From contig NC_018218.1 in the NCBI RefSeq assembly GCF_000219625.1, forward strand, positions 124,001 through 188,000: 64,000 nt of DNA. Reading direction: 5' to 3'. The first letter of the stretch is position 1. Every line of letters begins with the position of its first letter. Source of the DNA: Zymoseptoria tritici IPO323. Its lineage: Eukaryota; Ascomycota; Dothideomycetes; Mycosphaerellales; Mycosphaerellaceae. The position numbers were made by a program, and so were the translations under genes. Below are positions 30,820-40,249 of this stretch, one piece after another. Below the pieces are notes generated by a model. The model was not told the DNA's origin. It did not search any database and was given only the letters and a program-made list of their open reading frames with translations.

Positions 30820-31676
30820 ATGACCTCCCAGAACACGTCACGACTGCCACAAGTCATCAGGAGATACGGCGAAGTCGCTGAAGCCGTGAACCATCGGGAG
30901 ATGAGACGATCCGTCGAAGAAATCGCACATCGATGGAAGCCGCCTCCCCATGAAGAAGAGTATCGCTGCGAAGGCTGGACGCACGAAGGCGCGTTCACCA
31001 AGACTATATATCAGGAGGCCTTGAATTTCTTCGGTGGATCCGGAAGCTGCCACAGTCCAGGCGCCACAGAAGCAGAGGTACACGAGCAAATACAGATCAG
31101 CCCAAGTCTCGAAGACCTCATGGACTTCGTTGAGGAGCCTTTGATCGAACCGCCGTTGTCTGCAGATCGGAGGAAGGTGTTGCTCGAGAACATCAAGTCG
31201 GGGTTGAAACAGCAGGCTTCGAGTTTGGGAGTTGATGCCACGAACCTGGAGTTGCCTGAAGATCTCGATGTACTATATTCGACTGTGATGGGTATCAATG
31301 CAGCTGGAGTTCCGGCCGAGACGAATTTCACGCAGCTCGTCTACGCTCACGATGAACGAAGTCGTCCTCCGAATGAGATGCCGTATGAGATGTTCATTCG
31401 CCGCGATTCATATCTCGGGCTCCGGATCTGATATGTGCTCTGAAAGTGGGCGGTTGCGAGCAGCATCGTAATAAATACTACGTGCTTACCGTACCAAAGC
31501 GGACGACGGATATGCCTGCTGAGGCGAAGTGGAAGATCTGGGATCTGCGCGAGGTCGAGCATGAGGAGTATGATGATTTGGCGGAGTTCTTGGAGCATGA
31601 GACCAGGCATGTTAAGGAGTCCAGAGGAGGGGTTCGGCTGATGTGGGTTGTCATCTATGAGCGGTATCCAGGTTGA
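30820..31676 (+). pseudogene. possible SMI1/KNR4-like protein, broken or unresolved splice
   Basis: Frame 1 (from ATG 30820, 203 residues) contains HEGAFTKTIYQEALNFFGGS, PLSADRRKVLLENIKSGLK and LELPEDLDVLYSTVMGINA; the LPEDL...G string is like the start of SMI1/KNR4 domains. It stops at 31431, and 14 bp later another frame carries a convincing continuation (KYYVLTVPKRTTDMPAEAKW, then GGVRLMWVVIYERYPG) to 31676. I could not find a GT-AG intron with matching phase, so a frameshift is more likely than splicing. The family call is tentative. Confidence 0.4.
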
Positions 31677-32058
31677 TGCATTGCTGTGAGTGTTGATCAC
31701 GAAGAGACAGAAGGAAGGAAGGGGAAGACAATTAACCGACCCCCTGGGAGCAATTGATTAAAGATGCCGACCCCTGCCCATGAATATCCAATCACAATTC
31801 TGCTGACTTGCTGACCTTCGGCGGATTTCAGAGCTCCAAGCTCCAGTTCCTCGTTCCTGACTGACGGACTTCGTTCCCGGCTCTCCTCAACGGAAGAATC
31901 TTGGGGAAGTGATAAACCGAAGCGAAGACCGACTTTCCTCCTCCAAGTTCCTCCTTCTCTTCTACAACAACATCCAACAAAACCCTTCAGCGACCAACAA
32001 GACCAAGACAACCACCACGACCAACAACGACCTCCCATAACCTCAAAGCACCACCAAC
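31677..32058. promoter_or_regulatory. upstream region of the DUF2231 gene
   Basis: The last 150 bp before the split start codon are very rich in C, A and T on the plus strand (TCCTCC, CAACAACATCC), typical of a fungal 5' leader. Confidence 0.5.
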
Positions 32059-32639
32059 ATGTAAACCACCCCCCACCCCTCCCTTTCCACCCAACTAACC
32101 CCCCCTCCCCTCCCAGGCCCGTCCACCCCGCCACAGTCCACTTCCCCCTCGCCTTCCTCTCCCTCTCCTTCACCCTCGACATCCTCGCCCACACGCAACC
32201 CTCCCTCCCAACCATCCTCTCGACCTCCTCCCTCCTCTCCCCCACAACAATCCACACAACCTCCCACTCCCTCCTCGCCCTCGGCCTCCTAGCCTCCATC
32301 CCGGCCATCCTCTCCGGCGTGCAACAAGCCATCCTCTCGATCTCCAAACAAGGCCTCTTCGAGCCGGACGGCAAGACGATTAAAGAGAAGAATAAAGTTC
32401 TCATTTCCCATGCGATTGGGAGCGATCTTGCGGTGGCGGCGAGTACGTGGTTGTGGTGGGTGAGGAGTCAAGAGGTGGGGAATGTGACGCCGAGGGGGTG
32501 GATGGTGGGTGTGGAGGGTCTGGTGATGGGTCTTTTGTTTGCGAGTGCGAGTGGAGGGGGCAGTTTGGTTTATAATTATGGCATGGGGTTTTCGAGTTTG
32601 AAGACGGCGAAAGCGGTGCAGGCGAAGAAGAGGAGTTGA
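32059..32639 (+). CDS. DUF2231 four-helix membrane protein, start codon split by an intron
   Basis: 174 residues with about four hydrophobic helices (HPATVHFPLAFLSLSFTLDI, LLALGLLASIPAILSG, DLAVAASTWLWWV, GLVMGLLFASASGGG). The opening MPVHPATVHFP is the typical start of the DUF2231 family of small membrane proteins, which often have heme-like HP/HFP histidines; function unproven. No ATG begins the main frame. Instead AT at 32059-32060 is followed by GTAAAC, a CTAAC branch site, and an acceptor CCCAG at 32116; splicing brings G at 32117 next to AT and creates the ATG. The 56-bp intron and phase fit exactly. Confidence 0.82.
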
Positions 32640-32868
32640 AGGGGGGAGCTTGTTGGTGGACACGGTAGTCAGGAGACGGGGCGACAGATGAGACACAAGG
32701 ACATCAATGAGAAGAAGAGCATGGCTTATGATAAGAGCTCAGAGAATGGACAGGACTGTGTTCCAAGCAGGACTGCTATTGCCTACATCTCCAGCTGTAT
32801 CTTTCTTGACACCCGCGTCAACTGTCTTCCCAGATTCCTCCCAGATATCGCCAACATCGCACCGCCCC

Positions 32869-34092
32869 TCAGAGCTTCGCACCACTACCCAACGCCTCCT
32901 CCCTCGAAATGACCGCCACCCTCCTCGGCCCTCCCTTCTGGAAATCCACCAACACACACTCCTCCCTCACCCCGCTCCTCTCCAGCCCCGCATTCTCCAA
33001 CTCCGGTCCCGGCCGATTCAACCCCAACACCGCCCTCCCGTCCTCCCTCGGCTTCCCATCTCTCGGCGGCTGCACAATTGGACTAATACACTTCTCCGTC
33101 CACGGCGGACTCCCACTCTTCACAAACTCCACCAACGCCTTCCTCCGATTCTCCAACTCCTCCCTCGGAACCGCCTCTTTCGATATACTCGCATAATCCG
33201 TCGGCGCCTTGAGATCATCAAAGTGCTGTGCGATTTGATGGAGGAGGTAGAATTGCGGTGGGAAGAGGATGATTCGCCCTTCCTGTGCGAGTCGACACCA
33301 TGCGCTCGCGGGGAGGAATCGTGCGGTTGTGTGTTCAAGCCCTCCATCGGTTGTGGGAACGGGGATCCGCACTTCCTCCTCTTCTTGCTCTTTCCCCTCT
33401 GCTCCCAGCGGAGTCGTAGATTGCGTCGGCAGGAAGTAGAGGTACATCTGCGTCGTAAACCGTTTCGGCACATTCGTCGGCGTCACCCATCGTGTAAAAG
33501 GCAACAACCCATCCAAATCCGCCCGTCCACCTTTCTGACTCAACCACTGCGTAAACGGCACCTGATTCCCATGCACCGCCTTCCTCCCTTCCTCCCTCTC
33601 CTCCTCCGGCACCTCAATTAGTCTCCCAAACCCATTATTCCTCGCGAGCAAGATCCCCGATTCTTCAAACGTCTCGCGGATCGCGGCCAGGCGGTAGACT
33701 TCGCTGTCGACGTGGCGGCCAGGATGGTCCGGGGGAGGGGCATCGCCGTCGTGGAAGGTGGAGACGTTGCCGCCGGGGAAGACGTGGGCGGAGGGGAAGG
33801 AGGAGGATTGGCGCACGCGTTGGAGGAGGAGGATTTGGTTGTTGGGGGAGATTACGAGGACGGAGGCGGAGGGGCGGGGGATGGAGGGGGGAGGGCGCTT
33901 TTTGGGGTTGGACGATTCGGAGTAGCCTTTTGTTGAGTAGCCGTTGGACATGGTTTGTTTTTGGAGGTCGGAGGTGAGCTGGGAGAGGGGGGTGGTTGTG
34001 GTGGAGAAGACGCGGAGGGAGGGTGGGAGGCGGAGAAGACGGTGGAGTTGATGTGTGAGGGAGGGTGTGGTGGTTGTGAGGATCGTTGACAT
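32869..34092 (-). CDS. Nudix hydrolase, NUDT19-like, probably organellar
   Basis: Single exon, 407 residues. The Nudix box is present in the form with a long insert: PGGNVSTFHDGDAPP...RLAAIRETFEESGIL, with the catalytic REx2EExG (RETFEESG). Together with the downstream WVTPTNVPKRFTTQMYLYFL, this matches the NUDT19/CoA-diphosphatase-like branch. Residues 1-45 are rich in Ser, Thr, Leu and Arg with no acids until SDLQ (HQLHRLLRLPPSLRVFSTT), a plausible mitochondrial presequence. A second Met at residue 48 (MSNGYSTKGY) could give a shorter cytosolic or peroxisomal form. The gene is convergent with the DUF2231 gene. Exact substrate is inferred only from the family. Confidence 0.88.
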   Translation of the reverse strand: MSTILTTTTPSLTHQLHRLLRLPPSLRVFSTTTTPLSQLTSDLQKQTMSNGYSTKGYSESSNPKKRPPPSIPRPSASVLVISPNNQILLLQRVRQSSSFPSAHVFPGGNVSTFHDGDAPPPDHPGRHVDSEVYRLAAIRETFEESGILLARNNGFGRLIEVPEEEREEGRKAVHGNQVPFTQWLSQKGGRADLDGLLPFTRWVTPTNVPKRFTTQMYLYFLPTQSTTPLGAEGKEQEEEEVRIPVPTTDGGLEHTTARFLPASAWCRLAQEGRIILFPPQFYLLHQIAQHFDDLKAPTDYASISKEAVPREELENRRKALVEFVKSGSPPWTEKCISPIVQPPRDGKPREDGRAVLGLNRPGPELENAGLERSGVREECVLVDFQKGGPRRVAVISREEALGSGAKL

Positions 34093-35329
34093 TGACGGGA
34101 CGAGTCGAGGAGAGGGAGGGAGGATGTTGACGATGGTCTCTCTGGTTGTTCGGTTCTCACTTTCACGGTCGGCCCGAGCGGGGCAGGGGGAAGCTGTTGT
34201 TCAGCCGAGGCGTTGAACTAGAAATATTCAAGGGCAGCGACGTCTGTTCTACCTCACTTCATGCTTCCATCCTTCCATCTCAACATCACAACTATCGTGA
34301 CAATAGTAGATGACAACATGACCATGTTCATCAGCACATGGATTGATCAAAGCCCTGCCGAGCCGCGATGGAAGATCGTATGCGACAGCGAGAAGAATGA
34401 GAAGACGGCATTGCTCCAACGGTTCTGCCCAACGACAATTTCCTCAATCCGGATCCAAGAGATACGGGCCTGGAGTTGGTACCGTGAAGCCGCAGGACAA
34501 TGGGTCTGGCTCGCGACGTAAGTGGTAAGGTGGCAAGTATAGCTCGACAGACCAGACGACCTTCGCCGTTGCTCCGCTGCGTTCAAGGTCTGAGCGAGGA
34601 AAAGGCCATCGTGGAAGCAATCTCAGGCTGAACTGGCGGAATCACGACATGTGAGCATGGTATTTGCCATTCGAGACCAGATGGTTGGAGACGGCGGCAT
34701 GCGAGTACGGATATGCCAGGTCCTAAGGATTCCCGCAGCTCCAAGCCATGGACGAATGCAAAGAGCAGGCGCTTGCGCGAAGAGCCACCGTCGGCTCCGT
34801 CGTTGGTCGTGTGCCTGATCAAAGAAGTGTCCAAGACTGGTGCTGGAAGCTCATCGGCCCTGACCCTCCCGCTCTACGATGTTTGCTCCTGTGCGGTCCG
34901 GCTTACATATGCAGTCGAAAATGCACAGAAGACAGCATTCAAAGTCCGCAAACCAGCGGTCTGCAGGTAACCGTTCGCGAGAGCCTGTCCAGCTAATGTC
35001 TGTCTGCAACGCCCGCCGATCCGCGATACTCATGCAGCGCTGTCCTCTCCCTCTGCGCGTCAGCCTCCTGCAGTCTCGCGTTCCTGGAGCCAATACGTGC
35101 CCACGCGGTCGCATCGCCAGTGTCCGTCAACGATGCACGTCCAAACGCAACGCCCAAAGGACTCCCGCGAAGTGCAGTCGACGCGTCCCGCTGCGCGTCT
35201 CCCTCCCGCTTCTCCCCTCTCCGGCAGAACTTCCCCCTCCACCGGGAGAACTTCCATCAACTGACATAGGCCCCGCCAAATCCGTGATATTCATCAATCG
35301 CACGAATCACAAGATGTGAGCTTCTATCA
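34093..35329. other. intergenic, no gene assigned
   Basis: Promoter of the Nudix gene, then over 1 kb of sequence with open frames on both strands. A plus-strand stretch near 34330-34520 (RWKIVCDSEKNEKTALLQRF) looks codon-like, but no start, family or splice model could be supported. Confidence 0.4.
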
Positions 35330-35402
35330 GGCCTTGTAGCGCAATCGGTAGAGTGCTGGTTTCCGACGCCAGAGGCTCCGGGTTCGAATCCCGGCAAGGT
35401 CG
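35330..35402 (+). tRNA. tRNA-Arg (anticodon CCG)
   Basis: 73-nt cloverleaf without intron. Acceptor GGCCTTG pairs with CAAGGTC (one G-U). Anticodon stem CTGGT/GCCAG encloses the loop TTCCGAC, so the anticodon is CCG and reads CGG arginine codons. T arm is CCGGG-TTCGAAT-CCCGG. The D stem GCGC/GAGT has one mismatch. A T-run (CTTTT) 8-12 bases downstream can stop Pol III. Confidence 0.93.
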
Positions 35403-36265
35403 ATTCTTTCTTTTGATCGGGAGGTTATGTGCAACTTGTTTTTGCTTTCATGCTGTCTCTTTTTTGGATCCTGCTTCGTTCGTTCCTCTCTTTCGTTTTG
35501 GCTACTTTCCGATCCTATCGTTTTTAGGTGCGTGCTAGGCACATGTTGGAAGAGCAGAACCTGCGCGGAAGCACATGGACCTTCCACATCTTGCACTGTA
35601 CAACGATGTGGCAATCATGAAGGCATCGACAACAGGCTCGATCTTCTATGCAGTGGTGTCTTTCGATCATTGCAATTTGCGTTCGGTCATTCAACATGGC
35701 AAACCTGCTAGTACATTCCCGTCGGCCCACTCAGCGGAGCACGACACAGCACCAAACACTCGACCCGTACGCATCTACAACCCTGGCTCACGATCTCAAT
35801 GAGCAAGATGTTGACAGCTCTGGAGACACTCAATCTGTCGAAAGCGGGTGCGAGCTTTTCAGATATTTACCATCGCTAATATGCACCACTACAAGCGTCA
35901 CCCCACTGCGCGCCAACGCCTGCCGCCTCTTAATGCCTCACGATGATGAATTCGCCGACCTCAAGCCTCGCCACGAATATTTTCGGGCCTTGAGCGCCAT
36001 CGGGACATGACCTTGAGCCAGATAGCGGGAGTGCCTGAACTCCCACTGAAGGAATCCGGGACCTCCCATCTCCGCGCTGCTCTGCGCCGCGGCCACAGCT
36101 GCTTCTCTTCGTGCCAGAACTCCATGTGTCCTCTGCCCCTGAGGGAACTATACACCTCGCGTGCCAGCATCGCGCAATGAGGCTCAACCGGTCAACATGC
36201 GAACATGCATCAAAAACGAAGTGAAGGCATTCTTCACCGATCTAAATGACCTGATGCATGGCTCA
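35403..36265. other. intergenic, nothing recognised
   Basis: Downstream of the tRNA gene. Several open frames under 130 codons, none with recognisable content. Confidence 0.4.
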
Positions 36266-36657
36266 TTACTTGCGCTTCCAGCGGATGGCAAGCTGTCGAC
36301 TATCTGTCTGTCGGCTCGAAGCCACAGTCGCCATACGCTCATGAGACACATCATCACAACACCAAAGCACGACCCGGCAGCGGGCCATGCGTATGTACCT
36401 CTGATGCTCAACGGGACCATTTCCATGAACAGGCGAGGAGATTGCGACGAGATCTTGGCGACGGTTGTGATATTCGACTGTGGCCTTGTCCACGTTCGGT
36501 GAGTGTTTTGCGCAGTGATTCCTCACTTCGAGCTCCTCCGCGGGCACGTATTCGCACTGCAAGTTCGACTGCAGATCCTAAAGAGGGTCGGGCACTGCTT
36601 GAACGCGCCCTTGGTCCTGCAACCGCACGTGTAATTGGGATATCCCTGTGTGCACAT
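36266..36657 (-). pseudogene. small Cys-rich fungal ORF with frameshift
   Basis: The start MCTQGYPNYTCGCRTKGAFKQC at ATG 36657 resembles a group of small, uncharacterised Pezizomycotina proteins that begin with a Cys-rich segment of this kind. The frame then shifts near 36578-36583 into the continuation DLQSNLQCEYVPAEELEV and VRNHCAKHSPNVDKA, ending at 36266. A one-base loss accounts for it. It could be a sequencing error, but the neighbouring ORFs are also decayed. Confidence 0.5.
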
Positions 36658-36832
36658 GTTCAGCGTAAGTGAGTGTAAAAAGCGGTTTTGTGATAGGAAT
36701 GATTGATGTTGCGGTGTAGTCTTGGTTGTCCTTAACCTTGTCAACCTGTTTCTGCAGGATCTTGTATCATTCCATGCGATTCCCGTGCTCGGCCTTGAGC
36801 TTCTCAAGCCGCCCCATCCGTATCCTGATTCT

Positions 36833-37099
36833 CTACTTGGCACCCTGAAGCTCTTGCACATGAATGAAGGCCATGCCGGTAGCTTTCGATGGGTCCACGG
36901 AAGGAAATTCGATGCCTTCGGCGGCCTCTTCGAGAAGGTTCACGAAAGGAGATTCGGCGCGTTCGAACGCCTCGTCGAACAGGCTCACGAAGGGAGATTC
37001 GGCACTTGTGCCATTTCGAGGTTCGTCCTGTAAAGAGGTGCTGGTCGATGTGCCGTGCTTTGAAGAGTGAAAGTGAAGCGGCTGTTGCGTTCCCGCCAC
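36833..37099 (-). CDS. hypothetical short ORF with internal peptide repeat
   Basis: 88 residues, with the repeat AESPFVSLFDEAFER / AESPFVNLLEEAAEG / IEFPSVDP encoded by related 45-bp DNA units. No family recognised. Because flanking ORFs are frameshifted, it may be a fragment of a larger dead gene. Confidence 0.35.
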   Translation of the reverse strand: MAGTQQPLHFHSSKHGTSTSTSLQDEPRNGTSAESPFVSLFDEAFERAESPFVNLLEEAAEGIEFPSVDPSKATGMAFIHVQELQGAK

Positions 37100-37634
37100 C
37101 GAGGCTGTTGCCTGGTACCTACTCCTCCTTGAATCGTGGAGACTCCACTGGGTGACGATGCGCCCACGATGATGGTGGTCATCAACTTACCCATACAGGT
37201 GAGGAAGGTATACCCTTCACGCCAGGCCAATGCAAGGCCAGACCGCACGGCTGTGCAGCGAACATCACCCAGGGACCTTGTAAAGTCTCACCTAGCAGAA
37301 GCTGATATACACCAGGTAAAGGTGAGTTGTGTGGATCTTGTCGACCTACTCCGAGCAGCCAGTTCAGGAGACTTCTCTTCGACTTTCGTTCGATACGGGC
37401 TCACAGCATTTTGCGACTATCCAGGAGCACCTGCTCAACTCGGCGAAGCTCCAGACGCAGGAGTTCAGCGGACTACCGCTTTGTTACAACTGCATAGTAT
37501 ACTCTGAACTTTTCTTGTTCGTTCAAGTGTTGAAAAGTGCCTTTTAAGAAGTCCGAGAAGTATTGCTAGATACTACATGGCGGTGAGATTGAGCGTTCCA
37601 GACTGAGATCCCTCGCACGAGGTTGCATAAAATC
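37100..37634. other. intergenic or decayed, nothing recognised
   Basis: Open frames here have no recognisable product. Confidence 0.3.
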
Positions 37635-38132
37635 TCATGCAGCATCTTTTAGCTGTCGTCTGTTGGTCCTAGAGTCGGCTTCCTGGCCGCTCCTGGATGC
37701 TGTCCCGGCTGGGGTTGAACTTAATCCATCTCCACGGTTCGGCGTCGCTTGTGGAGGTCTGGAAAGGTGAGCGGATGCAGAGCGACGACTTCGCTTCTTC
37801 AGAACTACACACTCTCGATAGGGAGTCTGCCCGATGGAGGCCATGGACGTCGCTGGGTCAGGGGAGGGTCTCTCGAAGGACTTCGGTGCCGTGGAGAGAC
37901 ATTTTGGACGTGCTAGAACGGTCAACGTCGATAGCACTGTCCACCTCAACCTCGGCTTCTTGCTCCCGGTGCTGGTGCTTCACGAGTGTCTTCCTCTTTC
38001 CACGCTGCTTCTTTGCAGCCCTCTCGGTTTGTGAAGCCTTCCTCCGCTTCGATGGCTTCGATGCGACACTTCTTCTTGATGTGGGAATTGGGTCCTCCAC
38101 TGGTGGTTTTGTTGCTGCTGCGAAGTTCTACC
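37635..38132 (-). pseudogene. decayed basic nuclear-type ORF
   Basis: From ATG near 38132 (MVELRSSNKTTSG) the reading moves by frameshift into VEDPIPTSRRSVASKPSKRR, then KKQRGKRKTLVKHQ and EVEVDSAIDVDRSSTSK, and by a second shift into RPSPDPATSMASIGQ and VLKKRSRRSASAHL, ending at 37635. The basic clusters look like nuclear localisation signals. Family unknown. At least two frame breaks make it a likely pseudogene. Confidence 0.4.
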
Positions 38133-38161
38133 ATCGTCGCGACAGTATCGTGGAGGTGTGA

Positions 38162-39009
38162 ATGTGAAGGTGAGATGATGAAGTGTGAATGTTTGTTTCC
38201 ATAAACCATGGATTTTTGAGGTGTGAAGCCGGACATCGGCCATGGAGGTGTCGCTCGCCGTGTTGGAGGTCCATACGATCAGGACTGTCTCTGGCAGGCG
38301 AAGTGTTGTGGAGGCTGTACGTAAGTGTGATACAGCGTTAATCATGCCTCATTGACGTGGGGTCAGCGTCGTATTGGCCGACGAGTACTCGCATGTTTGA
38401 CGGTCGTTCATCGAGCAGCAGAACAAAGCGAAGCCGATTTCCCAGCAATTCAAGCTCTGAGACCTCGTCTCAACAAGATTGACTGTTCACATCGGCTCCA
38501 ACCATCTCATCACGTTTGATGTAGCACACTGCTCGAAGAATCCCTCTTACGGACAAAGAGACCCTCGTCCATCCACACTGTCACATTCGACCTTTGTGCA
38601 ACTTACCCCGACGGATAAAGACATGCGACATGTCGGGACCCGAGATTACCCAATGCTCAAGCACGACCTACGACAGGTTTGTGATGTGTTGCAGCGGAAT
38701 TCCGCGAAAGGAATGAATGGTTGTGCAGGTACCCGTTGTGAGACATGCGTGCGGAAAGAAGCTCGCTTGTACGTCTTGAGGTGTGATGGACAAAGACTGC
38801 TGATCATCTGGGTGTTTGTCTTGGACGAATGCTTATTCCGAGCCCCTCTTTGAGAGAGGTATGTGCAAGAAGACGCGAGCAGGGAGTAGGAGGGTACAGG
38901 ATACACGATCGTGTGGCGGTGGGCTTATCATACATGTTATCTCAGCAAGCACAGACTCATCTTCGCGAGGGCCTTGCATATTTAGCGTGAATTAAAGACC
39001 CCACAAGAC
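38162..39009. other. intergenic bordering the RIP block
   Basis: Normal base composition (CpA and TpG common) up to about 39.0 kb, where the mutated block begins abruptly. No gene recognised. Confidence 0.45.
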
Positions 39010-39649
39010 CCAGGTAGACCCCGACTAATAAGACGACTAGATTTGATTAGTTAGGTTAAAGTCCTTCGCGAAGCGTCTAAGAGATTTTGGTTCTATGTTT
39101 AGTAAAGCGCGTTTAGGATTCCGACTATATATAAATCTACTTATTAACTATTATATAAACATCGCCTCTACTATCTCCGAACCGGGTGCAATCGTAAGCG
39201 CCAAAGCCGATTTATATATTGCCTACATTTTAACGGAGCGCCGTCGCTATATAACGGTCGATATATACCTTCGCGTCGAAAAGCGCGTTCGAGTAGCGCG
39301 TTTAGGATTTTAGCGTCTACGCTAGCGACGACGACGACGACGAAACCGCCCCTCGTTTCTTCTAATAACCTATCGCGCTACTTCGATTGCGCGGGTATAC
39401 TAGCCTCGTAGAAAGAGATATCCGAAAAGAGTAAGACTCTAAATAAAATAACGCGTCTATCGATCTACTATTTCTACGTATCTAGTACTATACTAACTAC
39501 CGCTTGTCGAGCGTAGAGTAGTTACTACTTATAGCGACGACGTGTCTCGTATCGCTATCGCGTATCCGGTCCTCGTACGTTCGTCCGTTATCGTAGTCGT
39601 AGTCCTCTATATCCGTATCTATAGGCGCGAATTACTATCGATTTCGCTA

Positions 39650-40030
39650 AAACCTAACTTAATCTAGTACACCCTAACTAACCCCGGTATACCTCGATAT
39701 ACCCCGAACTACCCTATATACTCGCTCTACGTTATCTTTCTTATAGTATAGTTAAACCCGGCCGACCCTAATATACCCCGAGCGACCCTAATATATCCTA
39801 AGCGACCCTATCTTATCCTAAGCGACCCTATCTTATCCCTTCCTACGGGAGTACTATTTAGTATTACCTTCTTATAGAGTTCTCTAGTGTTTACGGTCGA
39901 TTATAGCTAAACCTAGCGACGCCCGATTAACCCTACTATACCCCGACTTAACCCTAATATACCCTAACTTAACCTTAATATACCCCGACTTAACCTTAAT
40001 ATACCCTAACTAAACCCGACTATTTAGAGT
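39650..40030 (+). repeat. degenerate CCCTAA/ACCCCGACT minisatellite
   Basis: Dense variants of TAACCCTAATATACCCCGACT at irregular spacing, most regular at 39740-39830 and 39920-40020. After undoing CpA to TpA changes, the unit would be an ACCCCGAC/ACCCCAAC array. Resemblance to telomeric CCCTAA is noted but the spacing is not telomeric. Confidence 0.6.
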
Positions 40031-40143
40031 ACGATGCTAGGTAGGCTAAAGATAGTCGATAGGCGGAAGAGGTTATATAGGCGGACCTAGAATCGGCGTA
40101 TACTAGGGGTTAGCGCTAAGGGCGGCCGCGATGCGCGCACCGA

Positions 40144-40233
40144 TAGAGTTCCTACTAATAGAGTTCCTACTAATAGAGTTCCTACTAATAGAGTTCCTAC
40201 TAATAGAGTTCCTACTAATAGAGTTCCTACTAC
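40144..40233 (+). repeat. 15-bp tandem repeat, six copies
   Basis: Six copies of TAGAGTTCCTACTAA at exact 15-bp spacing, diverging only in the last. It lies just before the helicase relic. It is far more uniform than its RIP-mutated surroundings, so it expanded after mutation or escaped it. Confidence 0.88.
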
Positions 40234-40249
40234 TAGTGCTTCTAGTAAG

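Noticed and set aside
31697..32404. 235-codon minus-strand frame rich in Glu, Gly and Trp
   Set aside because: It is the antisense of the pyrimidine-rich leader and DUF2231 coding sequence; no family resemblance.
34860..35000. MYND-type zinc finger (CGPAYICSRKC)
   Set aside because: Only three spaced cysteines, in one of two overlapping frames, and no continuation of the motif.
39650..40030. Internal telomere repeat
   Set aside because: CCCTAA-like strings occur but not in tandem 6-bp register; better described as a degenerate minisatellite.
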